DNA from: Nannocystis sp. RBIL2
GTDB lineage: Bacteria > Myxococcota_A > Polyangia > Nannocystales > Nannocystaceae
Reading direction: 5' to 3'
Length of the DNA: 64,000 bases
Assembly (NCBI RefSeq): GCF_026626745.1
Contig: NZ_JAPNJW010000002.1
Location: 4,054,151 to 4,118,150 of the forward strand
Made by a program: the position numbers and the translations under genes. Shown piece by piece: positions 26,241 through 35,853 of the stretch. Position 1 is the first letter of the stretch. Each line of letters starts with the position of its first letter. Under the pieces are notes generated by a model. That model was not told the origin of the DNA. It did not search any database and worked only from the letters and a program-made list of their open reading frames with translations.

Positions 26241-28067
26241 ATGGATACGATGCTGGCGATGCCTCGCGCGCTCGTGTCGCTCCTCGTGATGTCCGCCTGC
26301 GCCCGCGAGACCGCCGTCGACCCGGTCGTGCCCGAGAAGGCACGGCAGGCGCCCGCGGAGGCCCCGGCACGGGGCGTCGCGCCGGCCCCGGTCGTGGGCC
26401 TGCGAGCGACCGCGATCGCGGTCGGCGGCGCCACTTCGTACGCCCGGATGATCGACGGTACAGTGCGAGGCTGGGGTGACGGCGCTCGTTTCGCGCTGGG
26501 GCGCGAGGACGCCGCGGCTGTCAGCTATCCGCTGGCGATCGCAGGAGTCGCGCGCGCGACGGCGGTGTTCGCCGGGGGCACCGACATGGCCACCGCGTGC
26601 GCCACGATCGACGACGGCCGCGTGCTGTGCTGGGGCGCTCGCCGCGGCTTCCCGTTGACCCGCGAGCTGAGCGTCGAGGGCGTACCGGCGACGGAGGTGC
26701 CCGCACTGGCGGGCGCGCGCGAGATCACGATCGGCTCGGGCTTCGGCTGCGCGTTGATGGCGGACGAGACGGTGCGCTGCTGGGGCGGCGTACCCGGGTG
26801 GGTGGAGCTGCCGCGACAGCGCGAGCCGGAGCCGGTCCCGGGGCTGGACGGCGTGGTCTCGGTGCGCGCTGGATGGTCGTACGTGTGCGCGCTCGGCAAG
26901 GACGGCCGCGTGCGCTGTTGGGGCAAGAACTACGCGCTTCAGGTCGTTCCGTCCGAGAGTAAATCCTTCGTGGCGAAGGTGCCGACCGTCGTCGCGGGGG
27001 TCGAGGACGCGGTCGAACTCGCGGTCGCCCAGCACTTCGGCGCGGCCCGTCTCGGCGACGGGACGCTGCGCGTCTGGGGCGGCGAGGCCCCCGTCGATGT
27101 GTCACCGGGACGCGTGTCCCCGCTGGCGCTCGCCGGCACGCCGGTCGCGCTCTCGAGCTCCGGTGTCGGCTCTCATGTCTGTGCGATCGCCGAGCGCGGC
27201 ACGGTGCAGTGCGTCGGCTACAACCGTTACGGTCAACTCGGCGTCCCGCCCGGCCAACGCTTCGCCGCGAAGACGATGGTGGCGGTCCCGCAATTGACCG
27301 ACGCGGTCGCAGTGGCCACGTCGCAGAATCACAGTTGCGCGCTCGTGCGTGACGGCAATGTGTGGTGCTGGGGCGGCAACAGCCGCGGCGGCCTCGGTGA
27401 CGGCACGCTGAGCGATACCCCCGAACCTCGGCCCGTGGCCCACCTGCTCGACATCACGCCGCTCCCGCCCTCGCCGCCCCGGCTCGTCGACGACGGGCCG
27501 GTGGAGTCTTACGAAGGCCTCCCCGAAGGTTGCGCCCATCCGACGCTGGCGCTGACGCTCCCGGGCCGCGAGCGGACGGACTTCGCGGTGAAGTCGGCGT
27601 ATGCGCGAATCGCCGACGATGGCAAGACGGCATCGATCCACCTGCGCGACCACGGCTTCGACGTCGCAAAGACCTTTTGGTACGAGCCGCCGCGCGGGGA
27701 CCGACTCCACCTCGAGCTCGTCCTCACCCACACGAAAACCGTGAAGCAGCAGCGCCGCGATCCCGCGACCCAGAGAGTGATCCACAGCGAATGGGTCAAG
27801 CTCCCCTTGAAGCTGAAGCCTGGCGTTCACCGCACCTTCGCGGCCTGGCTCGCCCTGGATTCGCCGGGGGCCTGGTCCTCCGTCGAGTTCATGCTCACCG
27901 CCGCGGACAGACCGATCCTTCTCGAAGCCTCGCCGGTCCGCGGCGCCGATACTCAGGAGGTCACGATCACCCGCCTGGGCCCGGACTGGATCTGCGGCGC
28001 GCTCGCCGTTTCGAGCCCGCGCGGGACCCTGACCGGAGAATTCGCCGCACGCGTCCACTCGCCGTGA
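26241..28067 (+). CDS. RCC1-repeat beta-propeller lipoprotein
   Basis: The 608-residue product has a signal peptide ending LVMSAC (Cys18). Residues 50-410 contain about seven RCC1-type blades, recognised by C-A-L/I and C-W-G cores: CATIDDGRVLCWGA, CALMADETVRCWGG, CALGKDGRVRCWGKN, CAIAERGTVQCVG, CALVRDGNVWCWGGN. The final blade ends SRGGLGDGTLSDT. After a proline-rich linker a separate 180-residue C-terminal domain follows and is not recognised. Bacterial RCC1 propellers are usually extracellular binding scaffolds. Start could be ATG 26241, 26250 or 26259. A long antisense frame here is a shadow. Confidence 0.87.
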   Translation: MDTMLAMPRALVSLLVMSACARETAVDPVVPEKARQAPAEAPARGVAPAPVVGLRATAIAVGGATSYARMIDGTVRGWGDGARFALGREDAAAVSYPLAIAGVARATAVFAGGTDMATACATIDDGRVLCWGARRGFPLTRELSVEGVPATEVPALAGAREITIGSGFGCALMADETVRCWGGVPGWVELPRQREPEPVPGLDGVVSVRAGWSYVCALGKDGRVRCWGKNYALQVVPSESKSFVAKVPTVVAGVEDAVELAVAQHFGAARLGDGTLRVWGGEAPVDVSPGRVSPLALAGTPVALSSSGVGSHVCAIAERGTVQCVGYNRYGQLGVPPGQRFAAKTMVAVPQLTDAVAVATSQNHSCALVRDGNVWCWGGNSRGGLGDGTLSDTPEPRPVAHLLDITPLPPSPPRLVDDGPVESYEGLPEGCAHPTLALTLPGRERTDFAVKSAYARIADDGKTASIHLRDHGFDVAKTFWYEPPRGDRLHLELVLTHTKTVKQQRRDPATQRVIHSEWVKLPLKLKPGVHRTFAAWLALDSPGAWSSVEFMLTAADRPILLEASPVRGADTQEVTITRLGPDWICGALAVSSPRGTLTGEFAARVHSP

Positions 28068-28305
28068 GGGCGAGCGAGGGTGTGCCGCCGCCCACGCGTG
28101 GGCGAAAACGCGCAGCGCAAATCTGCGCGCATCGGCCACCCCGAGCCTTGTGAGCGGCTACGCGCTGTGCGAGGATGCGCGGACCGGAGCCTCATGAGCC
28201 GTCGCCGCCGCAAACTCGCGCTCTTCCCCACGGGCGAGGGGCTGCCCCGGGGGGACGACCCGGCGCTGCCGGGGCCGGTGTCCGGCGCGGCGCACCCGGC
28301 GCCAG

Positions 28306-29100
28306 GTGGCCGCAGGCTTCGGCGTGGGTCGGCTCGACCTGGTCAGCCGCGCACACCGCGCATTGCGGCATGACCGACCCGGGAGGCGGCGCGCCCTCAA
28401 CGAGGATGCCTTCCTGGCGGATGGTCGGCTCGGCCTGTTCATCGTCGCCGACGGCGTCGGTGGCAGGCCATTCGGCGGCCTCGCTGCCGGCGAGGCGGTG
28501 TCGGTGCTGTGGGAGTGGATCTATCGTGAGACCCGAGCGCTCGGCGCGAGCTGGACGGGTGGCGAGGCTGCCGTGCAGATCGCGGGGGTCGTTCGCTCGG
28601 CGATGCAGAACGCGTCTCGTACGCTGCGCACCATGGCGAACACCGATCTTCGCTATGCAGGGATGTGCACCACCGCCTCGGTCGTCCTCGTCGCCGGCGA
28701 AATCGCAGTGGTGGGACAGGTCGGAGACTCGCGGGTGTATCACGCGCGCGGCGCGGAGGTCCGTCAGGTCACCGAGGACCACACGCTGTTCAACCTGCGG
28801 CTCAAGCAAGGGCTCGTGACCTCGGAGCACGCGCGCGGCCGCAGATCGCCCATTACCCGGGCGCTCGGCCTGACCGACGAATTGGAGGTCGACATCTACG
28901 CCGTGCCCGTCGCGCGAGGGGACCGGCTGCTGCTGTGCTCCGATGGCCTTCACGAGTACTTCGATCGCGCGAATGTCCTGCGCCACCTGTTCCAGCTCGA
29001 CATCCGGGCCGCCGCTCCCGCCGCAGTGCGACACGCCCGGCGGCCCGGCGGGCGGGACAACATCACGGGGCTCTTCGTGGAGATCCTCGGCCCGGGTTAG
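28306..29100 (+). CDS. PP2C-family protein Ser/Thr phosphatase
   Basis: The 264-residue product contains the PP2C motifs in order: RRRALNEDAF near residue 30 (metal-binding region), LFIVADGVGG near 45 (Asp and Gly of the active centre), VVGQVGDSRVY, TEDHT, LLLCSDGLHEY and the terminal GRDNIT with its metal-binding Asp. It is expected to remove phosphates placed by Hanks-type kinases, several of which are encoded in the window. The start is uncertain: GTG 28306 is the first in frame, while another frame beginning ATG 28194 (MSRRRRKLALFPTG) runs into it and could be the true N-terminus if a frameshift lies near 28300. Confidence 0.87.
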   Translation: MAAGFGVGRLDLVSRAHRALRHDRPGRRRALNEDAFLADGRLGLFIVADGVGGRPFGGLAAGEAVSVLWEWIYRETRALGASWTGGEAAVQIAGVVRSAMQNASRTLRTMANTDLRYAGMCTTASVVLVAGEIAVVGQVGDSRVYHARGAEVRQVTEDHTLFNLRLKQGLVTSEHARGRRSPITRALGLTDELEVDIYAVPVARGDRLLLCSDGLHEYFDRANVLRHLFQLDIRAAAPAAVRHARRPGGRDNITGLFVEILGPG

Positions 29101-29494
29101 CGGGCGCTCATCGAGCGAATGGCTTGACGGCCAACCAGGCGCCCGTCAAGCGCCGCCGCGGCGGACCGTTCACTGCGGATTGAGCCGGGATGTTGTCACT
29201 CGTGCGAGCCCCGAACCCGTACCTCGGGTCTCCGGTCTCTCCCGCCCGCCGGCGGCGATTGCCTGGACCCCGGATTCATGTCGGAGCAATGGCGGCATGC
29301 CACGATAGAGTCGAATGATGCCTGTCCTGTCGGACAGACGTTCGCGCAGCCCGCGGACCTGCGCTGGCGCGTGCGCGCGAGAAAAATCTGTGCTGCCTGC
29401 GAAACCTTCGGGCCGTGGCCTGGGACAGTCCTGAAAGGTCTCAGGACGCCGGCATGATCCATGGGCCAGGCGTCGACGCTCCCTGATCATCCCT
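29101..29494. other. Intergenic region with a hairpin upstream of the M36-like protease
   Basis: No gene supported. GTCCTGA (29428-29434) and TCAGGAC (29441-29447) form a 7-bp stem with a 6-nt loop, 47 bp before the protease start codon. The core TCCTGA/TCAGGA is related to the 14-bp unit family but the spacing differs. It could act in the mRNA leader of the protease. Confidence 0.5.
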
Positions 29495-32400
29495 ATGGTT
29501 CCAACCATTAGACTTCGCACCTGCCTGTTTTCCTCCGTCCTGGCGCTCGCCCCGCTGGCAGTCGACGCGCACGCCGTCGCTCCGACCGTCCCCTTCGCTG
29601 CAGCGACCCGCGTCGAACCCGCGCCCCAGGAGGCCCCGTACAGGGCCCTCGTGGCCTCGCGGCACCCCGCGCGCGGCGTGCCCTCGCTGCTGCTCGCGGC
29701 CGACGGCGCTCCGCCGCGGGCGAGCAGCGCCGAACAAGCGGCCAGGCTGCACCTCGAGCAGCAGCGCCAGGCGTACGGCGTCTCGCGCGAGGCGCTGGCC
29801 GCCACCCGTGCCCTGTTCACGCACGACGTCGGCCGCGGCGGCGTGCTCGTCGCGCTGCGCCAGAGCGTCGGCGGCATCGAGCTGTTCGGCAACGACATCA
29901 AGGTCCTGCTCGATCGCTCGCACCGACTCGTGGCCATCTCCGGCAGCCCGCACCCGGCCGGCGTCGCCGCCCCGCTCGTCCCCTCGACGTCGGCGAAGAC
30001 CGCGGCGATCGCCGCGGCGCTGCGCCAGATCCACGGCGTGGCCGTCGAGCCCAGTTGGTTCGTCGCCGACGCCACGCCGCGCTCGGACGACTTCGAGCGC
30101 TTCGTGCTCGGCACCGGCGACGCCGGCAGGCTCGGGCTGCGCCGGCCCGCGCGCGTGAAGCCGGTGTACTTCCCCGTCGGCGACGCGCTGGCGCCGGCGT
30201 ACCTCGTCGAGCTGCAGTCCTTCACCAGGGAGCAGCCCGAGTCCGCAGTCCATCAATACGTGATCGCCGTCGACGACGGCCGCGTGCTCTGGCACCGCAA
30301 CGCCAGCGCGCACGCGGGCTTCCAGTACCGCGGGTTCATCGGCGCCGACGGCCGCCCGCTCGACGGCCCGACCGAGGACTTCACGCCGTACCCGTCCGGC
30401 GCCCCAGACCCCGAGGATCAGACGCAGCAGTTCGTCGAGCCGAACCTCGTGACGATGGAGGGCTTCAATCACAACCCCGACGACCAGGCCGACCCGTGGC
30501 TGCCGGCCGACGCGACGCAGACGTTCGGCAACCACGTCGACGCCTACGTCGATTTCCACGACCCGAGCGGGTTCCAGCCCGCCAGCGGTGAATTCCGCGC
30601 CAGCGTCAGCGCGCCGGGTGTGTTCGACTACACCTACGACACCGCCGGCGAGCCGCTCGCGAACGAGGTGCAAGGGACCGCGGCGATCGTGCAGGCGTTC
30701 TACACCACCAATTGGCTGCACGACTGGTGGTATGATTCGGGCTTCGACGAGGCCGCCGGCGCGGCCCAGTTCGACAACTTCGGCCGCGGCGGGATCGACG
30801 GCGATCGCCTGCGCGTGGAGGTGCAGGACGCCGCGTACGCGGAGAAACGCGACCGCGCGTCGATGCACACGCCCTTCGACGGCGAGTCGCCGTGGATGGA
30901 GCTGGCCCTGTTCAGCCCGAAGAGCTTCACCGCCGAGCTCACCGTCCCCGCGCTGGGCACGTCCTTCGAGGTCGGGGCCGCGGTGTTCGGTCCCAAGGTG
31001 TTCGACCTCTCCGCCGAGCTGGTGCTCGCGGACGACGGGGAGGGCACGCCGTCGGACGCTTGCCAGCCGATCGTCAACGACGTGGCCGGCAAGATCGTCC
31101 TGATCGACCGCGGCGGCGGTTGCATCTTCGTCCCCAAGGCCGAGACCGCGCTCGCGGCCGGCGCGGCCGGCGTCATCCTCGTCAACAACAAGCCCGGCGA
31201 TGGCTCGTTCCGGCCGGGCCGGGAGATCGGCGCCCCGAACCCGCAGATCGCCACGGTCGGCCTGTCGATGGAGGACGGCGCGACGCTCAAGGCTGCCCTG
31301 CTGAACGGGCCGCTGGTCGCCGACCTGAGCGGGCTGACCACGCCCGACCGCGACGTCGCGCTCGACAACCTCGTCGTCGCCCACGAGTACGGCCATTACA
31401 TCCACCACCGTCTGGTGGCCGCCGGCAACCTGCAGAGCCTGGCCCAGAGCGAGGGCTGGAGCGATTTCCTCGCCCTTCACCTGGCCCTCCGGTCAGGCGA
31501 CGACCTCGCCGGCGCCTACGGCCATTCCAGCTACGTCGCCCCGGCCGGGGGGCCCTGGTTCGGCCTGCGGCGGTACACCTATTCGACCGACATGAGCAAG
31601 AATCCGCTGACCTTCCGGCACATCCAGGACGGCGAGCCGCTGCCCGACGGCGCGCCGATGCAGGCGAGCGCGTCGCCCAATTCGGGGGTCCACAACGCCG
31701 GCGAGGTGTGGGCGACGATGCTGTGGGAGGTCTACGTCGCGCTGCACCAGGCCCACGCGGGCGATCTCGAGTTCGACGCGGTCCGCCGGCGGATGTCGGA
31801 CTACGTCGTCGCCGGCATGATGCTGGCGCCGACCCAGCCGACCTACACCGAGCAACGCGACGCGCTCCTCACGGCCATCGGCCAGCACAGCGTCGAGGAC
31901 TTCGTCGCCGCCGCGCAGGCGTTCGCGCGCCGCGGCGCCGGCACGTGCGCAGTCTCGCCGCCGCACGACTCGGAGACCCTCGTCGGCGTGGTCGAGGACT
32001 TCGAGGTCCGTCCGCAGGGGGCGCTCGTCGCCGCCAGCCTCGACGACGCAGTCGACTCGTGCGACGGCGACGGGCTCCTCGACGCCGGAGAGTCGGGGCG
32101 CCTGACCGTCACAGTGCGCAACTTCGGCGCGGCGCCGCTGATCGGCGCCACCCTCACGGTCGTCGGAGCGCCGGACAACCTGGCCCTCGGGCCAGCTACG
32201 TCGATCGCCGTGCCCGAGGTCGGCCCGCTCGCGGAGGTCGAGGTCAGCTTCGACGCCCAGCTCGCGGCCGCGAGCGGCGCGACGCCGCTGACGCTCACAG
32301 TGCGCCTCGACACCCCCGCGGGCTGCGAGGCGAGCACCGAGCTGCTCCTGCCGACGGCGCTCGACGCCGACCGCACGCCCGCGGGCGGCAACGCCGACGA

Positions 32401-33187
32401 CGTCGAGTCCGCCGCCACGTCGTGGACGATCGGCGGGACCGGCGGCGAGGCAGTGTGGTCGCGCGTGCCCTCGGCGACCTCCGGCACGATCTGGCACGCC
32501 ACGAGCTCCAGCACCGTGAGCGACACCTGGCTCGCCTCGCCGCCGCTGAAGGTCTCGCCCGATCAACCGTTCGTCGTCAGCTTCGAGCACATGCACGCGT
32601 TCGAGGTGCGCGTCGATCCAATGCTGACTTTCGTGGACGGCGGGGTGATCGAGATCTCGCGCGACGGCGGCGGGACGTGGGAAGACGTCGCAGCCCACGT
32701 GAAGAAGAGCCCGTACACCGCGCCGATCCTCGGCGGGCTGAACCCGCTGTTCGGCGAGGGCGGCGTGGTCGGCTTCAACCCCTCGTACCCGCAGCGCGAC
32801 CCGGTCTCGCTCGACTTCGGGACGTCGCTTTCCGGCGAGACGGTGCAGCTGCGCTTCCGCGTCGGCACCAACCCGAGCACCGGGGGACACGGCTGGGACC
32901 TCGACAACTTCGAGTTCGCGGGCATCGTCGACGGCCCGTTCCCGCAGTGGATCGACGACGACGGCGAGTGCGACGGCGAGTCGCCGACGACGACCGCAGA
33001 CGGCACGGGCACGGGCACGGGCGACGATTCGTCCGCCACCGGCGCGAGCGACACGAGCGACGAGCAGCCGAGCGGCGAGGACGGTTGCGCCTGCTCGGCC
33101 GAAGGCGAGGGCGGGCCGGCGGCGCTGCAATTCGCGCCGCTGCTGCTCCTGGCGGCGCTGCGCCGCCGCTCGCGCCGCGCTCGTTGA
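29495..33187 (+). CDS. Fungalysin-like (M36) metalloprotease with PA insert and MYXO-CTERM
   Basis: The 1230-residue product has a signal peptide (MVPTIRLRTCLFSSVLALA), an FTP-like propeptide region (about 60-290), then the catalytic part. A PA domain is inserted near 500-610 (GKIVLIDRGGGCIFVPKAE). The zinc motif HEYGHYIHH lies at about 630, followed by EGWSDFLALH with the third ligand Glu, and HNAGEVWATMLWE, all as in the M36 family. Beyond 830 come a CARDB-like beta domain and a jelly-roll region, then a Thr/Gly/Asp stalk. The end is MYXO-CTERM: a Cys pair (DGCACSAEGEGG), a hydrophobic helix (LQFAPLLLLAAL) and an arginine cluster. It is probably processed and anchored on the cell surface, where it may digest prey protein. 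Confidence 0.92.
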   Translation: MVPTIRLRTCLFSSVLALAPLAVDAHAVAPTVPFAAATRVEPAPQEAPYRALVASRHPARGVPSLLLAADGAPPRASSAEQAARLHLEQQRQAYGVSREALAATRALFTHDVGRGGVLVALRQSVGGIELFGNDIKVLLDRSHRLVAISGSPHPAGVAAPLVPSTSAKTAAIAAALRQIHGVAVEPSWFVADATPRSDDFERFVLGTGDAGRLGLRRPARVKPVYFPVGDALAPAYLVELQSFTREQPESAVHQYVIAVDDGRVLWHRNASAHAGFQYRGFIGADGRPLDGPTEDFTPYPSGAPDPEDQTQQFVEPNLVTMEGFNHNPDDQADPWLPADATQTFGNHVDAYVDFHDPSGFQPASGEFRASVSAPGVFDYTYDTAGEPLANEVQGTAAIVQAFYTTNWLHDWWYDSGFDEAAGAAQFDNFGRGGIDGDRLRVEVQDAAYAEKRDRASMHTPFDGESPWMELALFSPKSFTAELTVPALGTSFEVGAAVFGPKVFDLSAELVLADDGEGTPSDACQPIVNDVAGKIVLIDRGGGCIFVPKAETALAAGAAGVILVNNKPGDGSFRPGREIGAPNPQIATVGLSMEDGATLKAALLNGPLVADLSGLTTPDRDVALDNLVVAHEYGHYIHHRLVAAGNLQSLAQSEGWSDFLALHLALRSGDDLAGAYGHSSYVAPAGGPWFGLRRYTYSTDMSKNPLTFRHIQDGEPLPDGAPMQASASPNSGVHNAGEVWATMLWEVYVALHQAHAGDLEFDAVRRRMSDYVVAGMMLAPTQPTYTEQRDALLTAIGQHSVEDFVAAAQAFARRGAGTCAVSPPHDSETLVGVVEDFEVRPQGALVAASLDDAVDSCDGDGLLDAGESGRLTVTVRNFGAAPLIGATLTVVGAPDNLALGPATSIAVPEVGPLAEVEVSFDAQLAAASGATPLTLTVRLDTPAGCEASTELLLPTALDADRTPAGGNADDVESAATSWTIGGTGGEAVWSRVPSATSGTIWHATSSSTVSDTWLASPPLKVSPDQPFVVSFEHMHAFEVRVDPMLTFVDGGVIEISRDGGGTWEDVAAHVKKSPYTAPILGGLNPLFGEGGVVGFNPSYPQRDPVSLDFGTSLSGETVQLRFRVGTNPSTGGHGWDLDNFEFAGIVDGPFPQWIDDDGECDGESPTTTADGTGTGTGDDSSATGASDTSDEQPSGEDGCACSAEGEGGPAALQFAPLLLLAALRRRSRRAR

Positions 33188-33325
33188 AAGCGCGCGCGTC
33201 GATGGCTCACGGCGGCCGCGAGCTCGACGGGCTCGCGGCCGCGGTGCCGGAGTGGCCGCTGGAATGTCGGCACCATTATCGGTAGCCACCAGTCCGCGCG
33301 CCGGCCTGCTTGCCCCTCATCGGGC

Positions 33326-33904
33326 TCAGCCGGCGCCTGCTTCCACGACCGGTTGCCAGAAGTAGCAGTTCGCGGGCACCGCCTCGCCCTTGAGCGCCCT
33401 GGCGAGCTTGCACTCGCGCCCGGCGAGCGCGTCCATCGTGAAGAGGAGGCTCTGCATCGGGATATGGGCCTCGGCAGAGACCGTCACTGTGACCTCGTTC
33501 GGGAACATTTCCTTGTAGCTCTTCGCCCGCTGTTCGAGCGCAGCGTAGTCGAAGCGGGCATAGTCATTGAGGGGTGTGCCCGGTTTGGCCAGCGGGATCG
33601 TCGGCGCTTTGGAGTTGGTCGCCTTGCCGGCCTCGGCGCCCTCCTGCTGGCCATCCGCGGAGATCAGGAAGCCATCTTCCAGAACCATCACCTTGAGGTT
33701 CAGCGGCTTCTCCTTGGGCGCGTCGTCGGGCTTCTTCTCGGCGCTGGCGGCCGAGAAGCGCGGCGGCGAGACGTTGATGGAGGCAAAGGACGCGTACTCC
33801 ATCGCCGCGAGCAGGAGCGGGATCATCAGGAACATGACGTTCATGACGGGGAGCAGATCGGCGACGATCTCCTCTTCTTCGAACTTCTTTCTCTTCTTGC
33901 GCAT
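33326..33904 (-). CDS. ExbD/TolR-like biopolymer transport protein
   Basis: The 192-residue product starts at ATG 33904, preceded by GGAG eight bases upstream. The N-terminus is charged (MRKKRKKFEEEEIV) and runs into one transmembrane helix (NVMFLMIPLLLAAMEYASF, about 20-38), with Asp in ADLLPVMNVMF at the place of the proton-binding Asp of ExbD and TolR. The periplasmic part has TVTVSAEAHIPMQSLLFTMDAL, matching the ExbD C-terminal fold. ExbD normally works with ExbB/TolQ and TonB; neither is encoded nearby, so it is an orphan that must join a distant partner. Family fit is good, exact system unknown. Confidence 0.82.
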   Translation of the reverse strand: MRKKRKKFEEEEIVADLLPVMNVMFLMIPLLLAAMEYASFASINVSPPRFSAASAEKKPDDAPKEKPLNLKVMVLEDGFLISADGQQEGAEAGKATNSKAPTIPLAKPGTPLNDYARFDYAALEQRAKSYKEMFPNEVTVTVSAEAHIPMQSLLFTMDALAGRECKLARALKGEAVPANCYFWQPVVEAGAG

Positions 33905-34316
33905 CGCGTCATCTCCATTTCCAGGGAGCAACAACGAGTCGGGGCTGTTGCACCTGCGCGGCGATCAGATCGAGTGATGTCACATGGAGGCGTGGCCTCC
34001 TGATAAACCTCTGCACAATCATTCCTGGGGCTGGAGCCTCGCGCCCGAGGGTTGCATGCTCCGGTCCCTACAGTGTCGCGGTCGCGAGCGACCCTACAGG
34101 CCAGCGACAGGAAATTTCACGGGCCGCGAGACGAGGCCCTGGCGACCGATCGATGCGTGTCCGCCACCACGTCCGGAAATGGGACGACCACCCGCAGTGC
34201 CGCGGCAGACGAAAACCCTACATGGAGGATCGCCCGAGCAGATCCCCATAAAACCGCAGCGGGCCGCGGCTCGCGCTCCCCGCTCGCGCGCGGGGAGCCG
34301 ACCGCGTTTCAGAACG
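33905..34316. other. Intergenic stretch, nothing recognised
   Basis: Between the ExbD-like gene and the frameshifted lipoprotein gene there is no supported frame on either strand. The sequence is less biased than coding DNA and has no strong hairpin. It contains the upstream region of the ExbD-like gene, for which no clear promoter boxes could be picked out. Confidence 0.5.
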
Positions 34317-35436
34317 CTACGCCTGCTTGACGAAGGCGCGGGGCGCGATCCCCCAGCGCGGGTCGCCGGCCAAGGCCGCGCGGCACTGGGCGAAGTTGGT
34401 GGCCCCGGTGATCCGCGCGAACGCAGCCTCTGCGCCCTCGACCTGACGATTGACGCACTGCGCGAGCGCGCACATCGCATATTCGAAATAGTCGCCGCCG
34501 AACGCCTCCTTCACGGGCATGGCCTCGAAGCCGAGGTTGTCCCAATTCGTGGCGTGGATGTTCCCGTCGTCCAGGTCGGGGCCGTTGGGGCGACCGGCGA
34601 ATCGCTCGAAGGTGATCCCCCAGTTCGCGTCGAACGCCGCTTGCTGCTGGTTCTCGGGCCAGGAGAGCGCGCTGCAGACCCGCGAATAGGCCTGATAGGC
34701 CCAGTGCCAGCCCTCGGGGTTCGTGCCGTCCGACATGCGCTGGACCAGGCCCTCGCCCATCCACTGCATGAACGCGTCGGCGTCCGCCTGCTGGCTGGCG
34801 TCGATGACCTTGAGGTCGAGCACCCACGCGACCGAGCCGACCACGTAATCGCTCATCCACGTCCGCTCGCCGCCGATGTCGCCCCAGTACATCTGGTCCG
34901 GCTCGATGACGAGGCCGAGCGCGTTCGTGTGGTAGCCGCGCATCCACACGAACGACGCCCCCACTGCGCTGGCGTACCCACGGCGAAGCCGGGCTCTGCT
35001 TGCAGTCGAGGACGAGCTTGTCGGTGGGGACCGGCTCGTCCCCGGTCGTGCTGGTCGGCACCGGCTCGTCGCCGGTCGAGGTGCCGGTCGTCGGGGTCGT
35101 GTCGATAGGCTCGGTCCCCGTCCCGGTGGTGGAGGCGTTGGTATCGCCGGAGGTGCTCGCAGTGGTGTCACCGTCGTTGCCGCCGCATGCGCCGGCGAGC
35201 AGGCAGGTCGCGACGAGGAGGGAGCGCCGCGAACCGGAGAGGTCGCGCATGTGCGGGCGCATGTTCCGGGTGGTCTTCGGGACAGATCCATTCGTGGTAC
35301 CCGCAATGTTCTCGACGCCCCGGGCGCGGCCGTCCGGCACGGTCCCTTCGTCGACCGCACGGCTGCCCTGGCGGCAGAACGGGCAGGACGACGCGGCGCT
35401 CGGCAGTTGTCGATGGCAACGAAAGCAAGGCTGCAT
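34317..35436 (-). pseudogene. Frameshifted zinc-ribbon/stalk lipoprotein
   Basis: Two reading frames join one protein. The first, from ATG 35436, has a zinc-ribbon-like start (CFRCHRQ then CPFCRQG), about 40 linker residues, an Arg pair plus hydrophobic lipoprotein signal (RRSLLVATCLLAGAC) and a Thr/Gly/Asp stalk ending LDCKQS. The second frame picks up at GYASAVGASFVWMRGYHTN and continues for about 220 residues of Trp-rich, mostly helical sequence (PDQMYWGDIGGERTW, TNPEGWHWAYQAYS) to stop 34317. The switch lies near 34985-35000. Removing one C from the CCC run there restores a single frame. It may be a true mutation or a sequencing error. A start at ATG 35262 would drop the ribbon. Function unknown. 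Confidence 0.75.
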
Positions 35437-35853
35437 GGCGGGGCACGCTAGAGGAGCCGCCGAAGGCCAGTCACGGCGGCGAAGCGCCGAGAATGAGCAT
35501 TCATTGCGCTCTGCTCAATCGGGGGGTGCAGTCGACACAGGGCGAGAATGCGCCGTGTCTCCCCGCGGCCACGAGCGCGGCACCGGGGCGAGTCCCGTGG
35601 TCGAACGCTGACGGCGTGTCTCCGCGCGACCAGGGCCGGGCGTGCATCCGCACGCTTACGCCGACGATTGTGTCGACAGCGACTCGCACACGATCGAGAG
35701 TGCTCCGATCCACCTGCTCGAGCTGCGAGGATCCACCCGGCTGCCTCGACGTCGTCGACGGCGAGCAAGCCGAGCGTGCATCGACGCTCGGCCGTGAACT
35801 CCCGCGCTGCGGCGGTCAGTGAGCCCACCCGAGACCGAGGCGGCGCGTCGCAC
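35437..35853. other. Intergenic stretch, no supported gene
   Basis: Overlapping short frames are present on both strands, but none has domain, signal or composition support. It separates the frameshifted lipoprotein gene from the 3' end of the PcaD-like hydrolase gene, both on the minus strand. No terminator-like hairpin with a T tract was seen. Confidence 0.5.

Noticed and set aside
23237..26434. Minus-strand open frame of 1065 codons
   Set aside because: It is antisense to the GH16 and P-domain genes, which have signals and domains; its translation is Arg/Ala/Val low-complexity without a domain.
28194..28373. Short ORF MSRRRRKLALFPTG as a separate gene
   Set aside because: It runs into the PP2C gene in another frame and is more simply a leader or a frameshifted N-terminus; noted in the PP2C entry.
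29441..31480. Minus-strand open frame of 679 codons
   Set aside because: Antisense to the M36-like protease, which has complete catalytic motifs.
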